64,000 nucleotides of DNA from NCBI RefSeq assembly GCF_001424405.1, contig NZ_LMPS01000001.1, positions 865,999 to 929,998 of the forward strand, in the 5' to 3' direction. A program made the position numbers and the translations under genes. The notes beneath the pieces were generated by a model, which made no database searches, had not been told where the DNA came from, and was given only the letters and a program-made list of their open reading frames with translations. Every line of letters begins with the position of its first letter. The stretch's first letter is position 1. This document shows positions 10,201 through 18,094 of the stretch, one piece after another. This DNA comes from Dyadobacter sp. Leaf189. GTDB lineage: Bacteria > Bacteroidota > Bacteroidia > Cytophagales > Spirosomataceae.

Positions 10201-10845
10201 GCGATCGCTACGGTACTTTCCAATACTTCACAAGGTATTGATTACCTGCTGCATGCATTTAAAGAGGAAGCCGCTAATCCTGATATTGCCAATGAAATTC
10301 CGGTGAAAGAACGTTTGGATGTGAATGCCAATGCTGGTCAGCGGGAGCAAATGCAGAGATACCTTGCGGCTGGGGCAGACGAGCGGGAAGAGCGGCAAAA
10401 GCTGATTGATACGCGCATTGCCAACTTCAAGCCGGCGGGTGGATTGACCGATGCAGGGAAAGCCGTTTTTGTGCAGAATTGCAGCGGCTGTCACCAGATT
10501 TTAGGGCAGGGCGGAATGGTCGGTCCGCAGCTCGATGGTATCGGAAACTGGGGCCACAAAGCATTGACCCAAAAGATTCTTGACCCTAACAGGAATATAA
10601 CCGAGGCATTTCGTACTTATAATATCACATTGAAAAATGACCAGACGCTCACGGGCTTGTACCGCAGGACAGAAGGCGAAACAATGGTATTTGCAGATAT
10701 GACCGGAAAGGAATTTGCGCTAGCCAAAAGCGAAATGAAAGAACACCGCGCTTCCAAGTACACCTTAATGCCCGACCAGTTCAGGAATATAATCCCGGAA
10801 AAGGATTTTTACGCATTAATGGATTATTTGCTGAGTGTGAAGTGA
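7261..10845 (+). CDS. PVC-type lipoprotein: propeller dehydrogenase-like domain, HEAT repeats and cytochrome c
   Basis: A large periplasmic or surface lipoprotein of 1194 residues. The lipidated Cys is C27 (YAQSC). Residues about 60-420 match the soluble-dehydrogenase-like beta-propeller found in membrane-bound dehydrogenase proteins common in Planctomycetes and Bacteroidota (FILPPGFEVTLFASEPDI, GPDGAIYIADFYNRIIGHYE). A long helical middle has HEAT-like repeats (SDPVLRVHALRIVAEGLG, SDPSVRRVAAETLGRF). The C-terminus is a class I cytochrome c with C1074-S-G-C-H1078 and a likely axial Met in TLMPDQF (about residue 1170). It probably oxidises a sugar or polyol and passes electrons through its own haem. 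Its place between glycan-processing genes and a sugar epimerase supports a carbohydrate role; the true substrate is unknown. Confidence 0.85.
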   Translation: MNDYLKKSRFGSTVVLSAVLFLYAQSCSAPKSKSGQSSKIALNAQPSPDLYAEHIRTSEFKTPDEERKNFILPPGFEVTLFASEPDITKPINMEFDDRGRLWVTQSSEYPVAAGQGDGKDRITILEDKNGDGKADTFTHFDDNLNIPIGVMPVADGAIAYSIPNLYYIKDDNNDGTADSKKVLLGPFGHKDTHGMVNNLVRGYDGWLHVCHGFSNTSNVAGTDGDTIKMTSGNTFRVKLDGTHVEQTTFGRVNPFGYAYDEKGYLYSVDCHTKPITQLIFGGEYPHFGKKAPAGLGFAPVMMDYDLGSTALAGLVYYTGTQFPEQYRNSFYTGDVVTCRIDRNTITYKGSTPVSKKEEPLLVSKDPWFRPVDVKLGPDGAIYIADFYNRIIGHYEVALNHPGRDRLSGRIWKITYKGDLPHQDMKVVDWSKATLDQLIEGLKHPQLNTRLKVADRIVDSWKEQATRPLEILFFDSEKAGSKTAAVHALWILNRLDVLNPELLMSAMESSDPVLRVHALRIVAEGLGVANNFHQLTVNALKTDSDPSVRRVAAETLGRFPRFQNIAHLTELYDKTDSQDTHLRYTALLALRDNLKDRSIQWRLAGSKWTEAQLALMTRAMLDIPSSTLAAFVLDYTLTHEIYSEDLVRNLEYIGRHVSPYQLEKAIGLITSKFANDLETQLSLYKTIQAGVKQSGMEPGEKLVSWGTSLATRFLEGISESSEVWKNRPLAKTADAGNTWTVSEQFLTDITPAFRIILSEKNGYVPTAALYSVPFKLPATLKMNVFDNDIHNLPEKKGVSRNAIRVRLAEGGKIIQEYRLNQKETMQWKDLIKNTTFNLSKYAGQMGYIEAVDSSQTGSVGFGKLEPAVLEIPAKAPGIISDQRVAAAEIANEFRIKSLEPKLREMVKAKWLDYPVRSAAANALMNIDPKANVNVLAEAFDDPAELPILREKLAASMSQAPSPSIYEMLKKQLAGGARNLQVAIATVLSNTSQGIDYLLHAFKEEAANPDIANEIPVKERLDVNANAGQREQMQRYLAAGADEREERQKLIDTRIANFKPAGGLTDAGKAVFVQNCSGCHQILGQGGMVGPQLDGIGNWGHKALTQKILDPNRNITEAFRTYNITLKNDQTLTGLYRRTEGETMVFADMTGKEFALAKSEMKEHRASKYTLMPDQFRNIIPEKDFYALMDYLLSVK

Positions 10846-10887
10846 TGGCGTTTATGTGAGTTTACGTTTGTTACAGTAAGCGTTCTT

Positions 10888-11007
10888 TTGTCACCCTGAG
10901 CGCTTTTCTGCCGGCCTAAGTGCCTTTTTTGTCACCCTGAGCGGAGTCGAAGGGAACTTGTGAGACGCTTTTGTGCAGGCCCTTCGACTCCGCTCAGGGT
11001 GACAAAA
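10888..11007. repeat. REP-like palindrome, copy 2, with an extra half-copy
   Basis: Two perfectly complementary 28-base arms (10927-10954 and 10980-11007) are separated by 25 bases. A partial extra left arm (TTGTCACCCTGAGCGC) lies at about 10888-10903. The unit sits just after the 1194-residue gene, in a 206-base gap that otherwise holds nothing recognisable. Confidence 0.85.
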
Positions 11008-11051
11008 GGTAGACAATCAATAGAAGTTTGTAAACATTAAATAAGATTGAA

Positions 11052-12248
11052 ATGCATCATCAAATAAAATTCCTCTGCCTCCTGGCTGCTTTAATGCCTT
11101 GCTTTGCTAAGGCGCAGACCAAGGCTAAAAAGGGCAGCGATATCACATTCAAGAAGACGGAGTTAACGAAGCGGTTTATCTCGGAAGGAGCTGCGATGGG
11201 GGATGTGAATAAGGATGGGAAAAAGGATGTGCTGGCAGGGGCGTATTGGTTTGAGGCGCCTTCCTGGAAGGCACATGAAATTATGAAACCCGATACTTTT
11301 CAGGTAAATGGCGGTTATAGTAACTCATTTCTGGACTATGCAATGGACGTGAACCAGGACGGCTGGATTGACCTGGTTCGGATTGACTGGCCGGGTAAGG
11401 CTGCCTATTGGCACGAAAACCTGAAAGGAAAGCCAGGACACTGGCCGGCGCATCTGATCCATTCCTCGGTGGGAAACGAATCGCCGATGATGGTGGATAT
11501 TGACGGCGACGGCAGGCTCGACCTGCTTTGTAATGATCCCACGGCTAAGAAAGTGATCTGGATGAAAAGTCCTGCGAAAAAGGGTGAGATAGCCTGGGAA
11601 AAGTATGTAATCAGCAATGATCCCAATAACTCTACCCACATGTACACGCATGGAATCGGGTATGGGGATATCAATGGCGATGGAAGGAAAGATGTACTTG
11701 TGAAAGCGGGCTGGTGGGAAGGTCCGGCGGAGGGACCGGCAAAGCACGGGAAAGAAGAAGACTGGAAATTTCATCCCGCCGACCTCGGTAAAGACTGTTC
11801 GCAAATGTATGTGATGGATTTAAATGGAGATGGATTGAATGACGTACTCAGCGCCTCAGCCCATGACTATGGGGTGTGGTGGCACGAGCAGCAGAAAGAT
11901 GCCCAAGGCAATGTGATCTGGCGTCATCATACAATCGACGATTCGTTTTCGCAGACGCACGGTTTGGAAATGAAGGATATCAATGGTGACGGGAACATGG
12001 ATTTCATCACGGGAAAAAGGTATTTTGCCCATCACGGAAACGATCCGGGAGAATTTGAGCCGGCAGTAGTTTACTGGTTTGAATATAAACCGGGGAAAAC
12101 GCCAACGTGGACCCGGCACGAGGTTGATAACAATTCAGGGGTAGGGCTGCACGTAACTGTGGAGGACATTAATAATGACGGCTTGCTGGATATCGTGACC
12201 GGAAATAAAAAAGGAGTACGGGTTTTCACGCAGCAAAAAGGTAAGTAA
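11052..12248 (+). CDS. Secreted FG-GAP/VCBS repeat protein
   Basis: A secreted protein of 398 residues with signal peptide MHHQIKFLCLLAALMPCFAKAQ. It carries about seven FG-GAP/VCBS-type repeats, each with a calcium-loop motif of the D-x-(D/N)-x-D-G form: GDVNKDGKKD, DVNQDGWID, DIDGDGRLD, DINGDGRKD, DLNGDGLND, DINGDGNMD and DINNDGLLD. Such repeats build an integrin-like beta-propeller and serve in binding rather than catalysis. It is followed five bases later by the epimerase gene, so the two form one transcript. A second gene of the same type is at 34090. The function is unknown. Confidence 0.85.
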   Translation: MHHQIKFLCLLAALMPCFAKAQTKAKKGSDITFKKTELTKRFISEGAAMGDVNKDGKKDVLAGAYWFEAPSWKAHEIMKPDTFQVNGGYSNSFLDYAMDVNQDGWIDLVRIDWPGKAAYWHENLKGKPGHWPAHLIHSSVGNESPMMVDIDGDGRLDLLCNDPTAKKVIWMKSPAKKGEIAWEKYVISNDPNNSTHMYTHGIGYGDINGDGRKDVLVKAGWWEGPAEGPAKHGKEEDWKFHPADLGKDCSQMYVMDLNGDGLNDVLSASAHDYGVWWHEQQKDAQGNVIWRHHTIDDSFSQTHGLEMKDINGDGNMDFITGKRYFAHHGNDPGEFEPAVVYWFEYKPGKTPTWTRHEVDNNSGVGLHVTVEDINNDGLLDIVTGNKKGVRVFTQQKGK

Positions 12249-12253
12249 CATAT

Positions 12254-13099
12254 ATGAAATTCGGGATCAATACCTATTTGTTTGCGTCGCCTTTTACCAA
12301 TGAGGGTGTTTCGTGGTTTCCGAAATTCAAAGAATGGGGATTTGATTTTGTTGAGATAGCAATCGAAGATCCTGCGAACATCGATCCCGTATTTGTTAGA
12401 AAAGCATTGGACGAAGCCGGGCTGGAATGTCGCTCGGTATGTGCGGCAACCGGGCCGGGGAGGGATTTGAGAGGAAATAAAAAAGAGCAGCTCACTTCAA
12501 TCGAATATGTGGAGCAGCTCATTGATATAGCTCCGGTGCTTGGCAGTAAGCTGGTGGCAGGACCTATTTATTCTTCGGTAGGCCGCGCTGATTTATATGA
12601 TGAGGAAAAAAAGTTGAGACAGTGGCAGACTGCTGTGACCAATCTGCGCAGGTTGGCTGCTTATGCAAAGGAAAATAATGTCATGCTGGCTATTGAACCA
12701 TTGAACAGGTATGAAACGGATATGGTCAATACCTGTGAGCAGGCTTTGAAAATGATCGCTGATGTGGGAAGTGACCATTTGCTGGTGCATCTGGATTCAT
12801 TTCACATGAACCTGGAAGAGAAAGATCCTGCGCTGGCGATCAGAAAAGCAGGAAATAAGCTGGGACTGCTCCACGCGTCAGGCAGTGACCGCGGCACGCC
12901 GGGTGGTGATCAGATCAACTGGGACCGCATTTTCGCCGCACTCGACCACATTCATTATCAGGGTGACATTGTCATCGAATCATTTACTCCCGACGTCAAG
13001 ATCATCGCCAAAGCCGCGTCAATCTGGCGAACAATCGAACCTTCAAAAGAAGCAATCGCAGTTGACGGACTTCACTTTTTGCGGTCGCTGGCATTTTAA
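12254..13099 (+). CDS. Sugar (phosphate) isomerase/epimerase, tagatose/psicose 3-epimerase type
   Basis: A 281-residue TIM-barrel enzyme of the AP-endonuclease-2 superfamily, closest by eye to D-tagatose/D-psicose 3-epimerases. Metal-binding positions can be recognised: the Glu in AIEPLNRYET, the Asp and His in VHLDSFHMN, and the Glu in DIVIESFTPD. It starts MKFGINTYLF with no signal peptide, so it is cytoplasmic. It lies five bases after the FG-GAP gene and closes the carbohydrate locus. Interconversion of a keto-sugar released by the upstream proteins is the likely role, but this fold also includes inosose dehydratases and related isomerases. Confidence 0.8.
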   Translation: MKFGINTYLFASPFTNEGVSWFPKFKEWGFDFVEIAIEDPANIDPVFVRKALDEAGLECRSVCAATGPGRDLRGNKKEQLTSIEYVEQLIDIAPVLGSKLVAGPIYSSVGRADLYDEEKKLRQWQTAVTNLRRLAAYAKENNVMLAIEPLNRYETDMVNTCEQALKMIADVGSDHLLVHLDSFHMNLEEKDPALAIRKAGNKLGLLHASGSDRGTPGGDQINWDRIFAALDHIHYQGDIVIESFTPDVKIIAKAASIWRTIEPSKEAIAVDGLHFLRSLAF

Positions 13100-13129
13100 G
13101 TCAAGTACGAGGTTCCCAATGCGGGACAG

Positions 13130-13160
13130 TTCTGATTATGTCAAAGCTTTCCTATATTTG
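13130..13160 (+). promoter_or_regulatory. Likely promoter of the Uma2-family gene
   Basis: An exact Bacteroidota -7 box, TATATTTG (13153-13160), lies 20 bases after TTC (13130-13132), which is one base off the TTG -33 element. The start codon is at 13186, giving a leader of about 20 bases. Confidence 0.4.
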
Positions 13161-13185
13161 ATATCATTGCGAACAAAACATCTCC

Positions 13186-13782
13186 ATGATAATAGACACA
13201 CTTGAACAACTCGACTTTGGTAAGCAATATACTTACGCGGACTATCTTAAATGGCAGTTTGAAGAACGCGTTGAGCTAATCCGTGGGTATGTTTCTCATT
13301 TGTTACCAGCACCTTCACGCCAACACCAGAAAATTATTTGGAACTTAAACGGGGCTATTGGGGCGTATTTGAAAGATCAGCCCTCGCAAGCTTACTCCGC
13401 TCCTTTTGATGTTCGTCTTCCAATCCGGGATAAAAAAAGCAACCAGGAAATTTCTACGGTTTTGCAGCCCGATATATGCGTGATCTGCGATAGCTCCAAG
13501 TTGGATGATCAGGGTTGCATTGGAGCTCCCGACCTGGTTATTGAGGTACTTTCGCCGGGTAATTCTGCGAAAGAGATGAACCAGAAATTTGATATATACG
13601 AAGAAAGCGGCGTTAAGGAGTATTGGGTTGTATATCCTGAATACGAGCACGTACTAATATTTACATTGTCTGAGGCGGGGAAATATGTTGGGCAGCACCC
13701 AAAAACCAGCAAAGATTTGCTCCGATCAACTGTTCTCCCGGATTTGACAATTGATTTGTCCCAGGTTTTTGCAGACAAGTAA
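13186..13782 (+). CDS. Uma2-family (DUF820) restriction-endonuclease-like protein
   Basis: A 198-residue protein with the PD-(D/E)XK-like layout of the Uma2/DUF820 family: an N-terminal strand-helix region (YTYADYLKWQFEERVELIRGY), then QPDICVICD, then GAPDLVIEVLSPGN, and the helix MNQKFDIYEESGVKEYWVVYPE. The family is abundant in cyanobacteria and in some Cytophagales; its biological job is unproven. The Asp and Glu of the putative nuclease site are all present, so it looks intact. It has its own promoter and ends just before the insertion sequence, whose left hairpin probably ends its transcript. Confidence 0.85.
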   Translation: MIIDTLEQLDFGKQYTYADYLKWQFEERVELIRGYVSHLLPAPSRQHQKIIWNLNGAIGAYLKDQPSQAYSAPFDVRLPIRDKKSNQEISTVLQPDICVICDSSKLDDQGCIGAPDLVIEVLSPGNSAKEMNQKFDIYEESGVKEYWVVYPEYEHVLIFTLSEAGKYVGQHPKTSKDLLRSTVLPDLTIDLSQVFADK

Positions 13783-13803
13783 TTGCGTTTGGTTTTAAAA
13801 CAA

Positions 13804-13840
13804 AAAGAGGGTGTCTCAAATGAGGCATCCTCTTTTCATT
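13804..13840 (+). terminator. Left-end hairpin of the insertion sequence, inward-facing terminator
   Basis: The terminal repeat (13804-13818) pairs with 13821-13835 to give a 15-bp stem containing two G-U wobbles and a two-base loop, followed on the + strand by TTTTCATTTT. It would stop transcripts coming from the Uma2 gene and shield the transposase gene from read-in. Confidence 0.65.
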
Positions 13841-13899
13841 TTAAGGGTTGTTTGATTTTTGTGAATTGATTATCTTTAGACATAAGCAATTCCGGAAAA

Positions 13900-15151
13900 A
13901 TGGGTCGCCGACAGCCTAATTTCAAGCCTTACCAACAGCAGCAGCTGATGCTGCTTCCTCCAAGTTTAGAAGAATTGGTCCCAAAAGGCCACGTTGTGCG
14001 TGTGGTCGATGATGTGATCAATAAGATCAATTTAGAGCCGCTCAATGCTGCCTACTACCTCACTGGTCCTGCGAGCTACCATCCTCAGATGCTATTAAAA
14101 GTGCTCGTATTCGGCTATATGAGCAATATATATTCGAGTAGAAAGCTAGAAGCAGCATGCAAAGAGAGCATTTACTTTATGTATCTGAGCTCGATGAGCT
14201 TCCCTGATCATAACACCATTAACCGGTTTCGGGGCATACGTTTAAAAGATACGTTCCGAACGATTTTTGAACAAGTAGTCAGTCTGCTTGCCCAGGAAGG
14301 CTATTTAAGTATTGAGGAAGTATATACCGACGGCACTAAGATCGAGGCCAATGCTAATAAATACACCTTTGTTTGGAAGAAGGCCATCGCCACCAACAAA
14401 GAGAAGATGAAAAAGCAGCTGTCCGAGATCTGGTCGTATGCCCAGAGCGTGGCTGCCACCGAGGACAACCTGCCAGAACCGCCAGACCTGACCGGAATCA
14501 ACAAAGAGAAAGTGCAGGATACGGTCGATACGCTTAACCAGGTGCTTGGCAAGAAAGAAAATATTGACAAGAAGATGAAAGCCAAACTGGGTTACGTAAC
14601 CAAACACTACCCGGCCAATATCACCCGTTATGAGCAACAAGAGGCTATTTTAGGCGACCGCCTTTGTGAAGTACAACCTGTTTGACAAACGCCAAAACCA
14701 CGCCTTTAACAAGAAACATCCGTTCTCGACTAACAAGCTTTATTATAATCCTGAGCAAGACCATTACATCTGCCCGATGGGCCAGAAAATGGCTTACATA
14801 GGTGACCGGACAAGGAAAACAACGACCGGCTTTGAACAGACCGTCAGGCTTTACAAAGCCAAAAACTGCCAAAGCTGCCCATTAAACGGAGCTTGCCACA
14901 AATCACAAGCAGATCGGATCATTCAGGTAAATGTCAATCTGGAAAGGCAAAAGCAGCAAGCAGATGAGCTACTAACAAGTGAAGAAGGCATTGCCAAACG
15001 AAAGAAGCGGTGTTTTGATGTCGAACCTGTCTTCGGAAATATAAAACACAACCACGGCTTCCGCCGGTTCATGCTCCGTGGCAAACAAAAGGTCGAAATC
15101 GAGTGGGGATTGATCGCATTAGCCCAAAATCTCAGAAAAAGGGTGGCCTAG
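13900..15151 (+). pseudogene. IS1182-family transposase, broken by internal deletion
   Basis: Two fragments of one transposase. The first (13900-14685, 261 codons to a stop) covers the N-terminal DUF772-type domain (MGRRQPNFKPYQQQQLMLLPP, LLKVLVFGYMSNIYSSRKLE, FPDHNTINRFR). The second, in another frame up to 15151, covers the C-terminus (AFVKYNLFDK, a Cys-rich CPMGQKM...CQSCPLNGAC knot, and RCFDVEPVFGNIKHNHGFRRF). From recalled family sequences, the segment normally following ILGDR and preceding AFVKYN, about 80-110 residues including the first two catalytic Asp, is missing. The junction lies at about 14658-14663. A simple one-base frameshift would not explain the lost segment. Confidence 0.85.
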
Positions 15152-15240
15152 AAGGACTGCTTACATCAATATTGTCAGATAAAGCTGATTAGCTTTGGAT
15201 CCAGGATTTTGAACAGCTATTCTTGATTAACAAAAACCAA

Positions 15241-15283
15241 AATAAAAGAGGGTACCCCATTTTTAAAATGAGACACCCTCTTT
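15241..15283 (-). terminator. Right-end hairpin of the insertion sequence, likely mqo terminator
   Basis: Read on the minus strand, 15283-15268 pairs with 15260-15245 (nine base pairs, then an interrupted upper stem) and is followed by a T-rich run. It lies 23 bases after the mqo stop codon, so the element end appears to terminate mqo. Confidence 0.6.
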
Positions 15284-15305
15284 ACTTTTATATCGACCTG
15301 GGAAA

Positions 15306-16832
15306 TCAGGCTGTTAATTCTTCTTCTAGTCTGGAAGCATTCAGTTGAAGTATCTCCGTGGTCCAGGCGCGGGTCTTCGCAGCCAGCTCCGAATCTTTGG
15401 CAAGAGACTGCCCGTAAGACGGGATCATTGTTTTGAATGCAGTCTGCCAATCCGAAGATTTTGCTTCCGGGAAGCAGCGGTTAATCAGATCGAGCATAAT
15501 GGATACCGATGTAGAAGCACCCGGAGATGCGCCCAGCAATGCAGCAAGTGAACCATCAGCGGCAGTTACCATTTCGGTTCCGAATTCGAGCACACCACCT
15601 TCTTTTTCATCTTTTTTGATCACCTGAACGCGCTGACCTGCTTTCAACAAATCCCAGTCTTCCAGCTTTGCATCCGGTAAGTAATCTCTTAATGCTTCAA
15701 CACGGTCCTCAGGAGACTGACGAACCTGGTCGATCAGATATTTGGTAAGCGGAATATTGTGTATCCCGGCTGCAAGCATCGGCTTGATGTTATTCAGCTT
15801 AATTGATAATGGTAAATCCAGGTAAGAACCATTTTTCAGGAATTTAGTTGAAAATCCTGCGTACGGCCCAAAAAGCAACGCCTTTTTCCCATCGATCATG
15901 CGGGTATCCAGGTGAGGGACAGACATCGGAGGCGAACCTACCGAAGCTTTTCCGTATACTTTTGCCTGGTGTTTTTCTATGATTTCAGGTTTGTTGCAAA
16001 CAAGCCACTGTCCGCTTACAGGGAATCCGCCAAAGCCTTTTCCTTCCGGAATGCGCGACTTTTCGAGCAATGGGAGAGAGCCTCCGCCTGCGCCTATGAA
16101 TACAAATTTAGCCTGAACATTGCGCGACTTGCGTGTATCACGGTCTTTCACCTCAATGTTCCATGATCGGTCACGGTTGCGCGTGAGATCGTCTACTTCA
16201 TGGTTCAGGTAAAGGTTTACACCGTCCTGTTTTTCAAGATAGTCAAACATAGCGCGGGTTAATGCGCCAAAGTTTACATCTGTACCCAGTTGCATTCTGG
16301 TAGCCGCCACTTTCTGATCTTTTTCGCGGCCTCTCATAATGAGCGGGATCCAGGAACTGATTTCTTCCTGGTCTTCGGTATATTCCATTCCACGGAAAAG
16401 GTGGTGGCTGGTCAGCGCTTCGTAACGCTTGTGCAGGTAGTCTACATTTTCATCACCCCACACAAAACTCATATGCGGAATATTGTAGATAAAGTCAGCA
16501 GGACTGTCGATCACGCCCGTTTCCACCAGGTGCGCCCAGAACTCTTTTGATACTTCAAACGATTCAGCGATTTTGATCGCTTTCTTGGTTTCCACAGAAC
16601 CGTCAGGAAGCTGCGGTGTGTAATTGAGTTCGCAAAAAGCAGAGTGCCCGGTACCTGCGTTGTTCCATGCGTCGGAACTTTCGGCAGTAACACGGTCAAG
16701 GCGCTCGAATATGGAAATAGTAGTAGCAGGATTTAACTTTTTGAGCAAGACGCCCAGGGTTGCGCTCATGATTCCCGCACCAATCAAAACCACGTCAGGA
16801 GAGCTCGTTTTTGAAGACTTTTTGGTATTCAT
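15306..16832 (-). CDS. mqo: Malate:quinone oxidoreductase
   Basis: A membrane-associated FAD enzyme that oxidises malate to oxaloacetate and reduces quinone, a TCA-cycle step. The length of 508 residues is typical. The N-terminus has the dinucleotide-binding fold VVLIGAGIMSATLG, followed by the family hallmark SSDAWNNAGTGHSAFCELNYTP. Further typical blocks are FVFIGAGGGSLPLLEKS, GKGFGGFPVSGQW and the C-terminal LLGASPGASTSVSIMLDLI. It stands alone, transcribed leftwards, with the IS right end 23 bases after its stop. The reaction is known from the family. Confidence 0.96.
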   Translation of the reverse strand: MNTKKSSKTSSPDVVLIGAGIMSATLGVLLKKLNPATTISIFERLDRVTAESSDAWNNAGTGHSAFCELNYTPQLPDGSVETKKAIKIAESFEVSKEFWAHLVETGVIDSPADFIYNIPHMSFVWGDENVDYLHKRYEALTSHHLFRGMEYTEDQEEISSWIPLIMRGREKDQKVAATRMQLGTDVNFGALTRAMFDYLEKQDGVNLYLNHEVDDLTRNRDRSWNIEVKDRDTRKSRNVQAKFVFIGAGGGSLPLLEKSRIPEGKGFGGFPVSGQWLVCNKPEIIEKHQAKVYGKASVGSPPMSVPHLDTRMIDGKKALLFGPYAGFSTKFLKNGSYLDLPLSIKLNNIKPMLAAGIHNIPLTKYLIDQVRQSPEDRVEALRDYLPDAKLEDWDLLKAGQRVQVIKKDEKEGGVLEFGTEMVTAADGSLAALLGASPGASTSVSIMLDLINRCFPEAKSSDWQTAFKTMIPSYGQSLAKDSELAAKTRAWTTEILQLNASRLEEELTA

Positions 16833-17024
16833 AACGAAAAAAGTAAGATATGTTTAGCGGGATGCAAACCCGGAAAAGTACAAAATGCAGTTAGATAACA
16901 AATTAGCTAGTGCCTTTTGTTTCGAAAATAGTATAATTTCAAAAAATAAATTTATGGCGGGTTACAAGTTCTTGGTTACGGGCAATTAAAACTTCTTAAG
17001 TTTCAAAAAGCGAAGAACTCAGGC

Positions 17025-17064
17025 ATAAAAAAAGGTACAGTATGCAAAGTGCACCTGTACCTTT
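17025..17064 (-). terminator. Terminator of the collagen-like lipoprotein gene
   Basis: Arms at 17055-17064 and 17031-17040 form a perfect 10-bp stem (AAAGGTACAG) with a 14-base loop, followed on the minus strand by a run of T residues. It lies 20 bases after the stop of the gene at 17085. Confidence 0.85.
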
Positions 17065-17084
17065 CTGATGGCAGCTCCAATCGC

Positions 17085-17684
17085 TTAGATATCTGCTTCT
17101 ATAATGTCTGATTCTTTGATGCCATAAGCCTTTACAACTTCCTCGTAATTGTTCATGTTCACACCTGCATTGGCACGGAACGATTTGCTAGGAATGATGA
17201 CCGCGCGAATTCTCTGAAATGTTCTTTCCGGAGCAGTTGGCTGATCTTCAGACCAGCTTACCGGACGAATATCTATGAAGAACTGGTTTCCTCTGAGCAG
17301 TGTGATGAAGTTAAAGGTTGTGCTTTTTCCTTCTCCAAACTCAACTTTTCCAGGAATTGCCCACCAAAGGTTCTGGCTTTGAATGAAAACGACCACTACA
17401 CTTTTTGCAAGCGCTGCTGTATCGGCTGCTGAAAGGTTGTTTTTTCCCATTGTGTAGCCGCCATTGGTACTTGGCTGGTTAGGAGCTGTAATCAGTTCTC
17501 TTGCTCCCAGAGCGTCCTTACCGGCTACTCCGGTATCACCTTTCGGTCCTGCTGGTCCTGCGGGTCCCGCCGGGCCTGCTGCTCCTGCTGTGCCGGCAGG
17601 GCCAACTTCCCCTTGTGGGCCTTCGCAGCTGAGGGATACCCCAACAATACCAATCCAAGCAATTACAATTAGTTTTTTAAGCAT
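17085..17684 (-). CDS. Collagen-like lipoprotein
   Basis: A 199-residue lipoprotein. The start at 17684 is chosen because it begins MLKKLIVIAWIGIVGVSLSC, with the lipid-modified Cys at about residue 20; the longer open frame upstream lacks a signal. Directly after the Cys come about 13 Gly-X-Y triplets (EGPQGEVGPAG... GPKGDTG), which can form a collagen-like triple-helical stalk. The remaining roughly 130 residues form a globular domain I do not recognise (VVVFIQSQNLWWAIPGKVEFGEG, VSWSEDQPTAPERTFQRIRAVIIPS). This architecture is widespread in Bacteroidota, with unknown roles. It forms a single-gene unit ending in a clear terminator. Confidence 0.85.
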   Translation of the reverse strand: MLKKLIVIAWIGIVGVSLSCEGPQGEVGPAGTAGAAGPAGPAGPAGPKGDTGVAGKDALGARELITAPNQPSTNGGYTMGKNNLSAADTAALAKSVVVVFIQSQNLWWAIPGKVEFGEGKSTTFNFITLLRGNQFFIDIRPVSWSEDQPTAPERTFQRIRAVIIPSKSFRANAGVNMNNYEEVVKAYGIKESDIIEADI

Positions 17685-18094
17685 AGCTGTATCGATTAAG
17701 TTAAAATAAATAGAAATAGATTGTGCAAATAAACGGTGAATAATAGAAATACCTAAAGTGGGTGGCAAAAAATACACTATTGGTCACAAAGTAAAGCTTT
17801 GTGAACGTAACGTTCTTTGCAAAAAAATTGTACCCGAATTGCCGCTGTCCCCGATCATATGCACTGAGTGAATCCAATTCGGAGAGCAAAGTAGATGCCG
17901 CGGTAAGTTTTTGTAGTATATGTTCTATTGATCTTGCGGAAAATTTGTTAGCTTATTCAAGATGTTGTAATTTCATGCTAAAATCCATTCTTTCTATCAG
18001 TTACAGCTTTTTTCCACGGATACCCTTCACCTCGCAGACCTTTTCCAGGCTCTCGCATTGAAAACAGAAACACTATAACATTTTGTTAAACCTT
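17685..18094. other. 410-base gap between divergent genes, no gene seen
   Basis: AT-rich region between the collagen-like lipoprotein gene and the C25 protein gene. It must carry both promoters, but I find no exact TAnnTTTG box. An 8-bp inverted repeat (CCGAATTG with CAATTCGG, about 17834-17880) spans roughly 30 bases. The 86-codon open frame from 17801 has no family features or credible start. Confidence 0.5.

Larger units (their letters stand above)
13804..15283 (+). mobile_element. IS1182-family insertion sequence, internally deleted
   Basis: The element is bounded by 15-base perfect terminal inverted repeats, AAAGAGGGTGTCTCA at 13804-13818 and its complement at 15269-15283. Inside is a single transposase gene of IS1182 type that has lost its middle part, so the element should not move by itself. 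I see no convincing target-site duplication in the flanks. It lies between the Uma2 gene and mqo and interrupts no recognisable gene. Confidence 0.85.

Noticed and set aside
13900..15151. Programmed ribosomal frameshifting of the transposase
   Set aside because: No slippery sequence was seen at the fragment boundary, and the middle part of the family is missing, so joining the frames would not restore the enzyme.
17801..18061. 86-codon + strand open frame upstream of the C25 gene
   Set aside because: No recognisable signal or domain, and no promoter or ribosome-binding evidence; probably chance in a promoter region.
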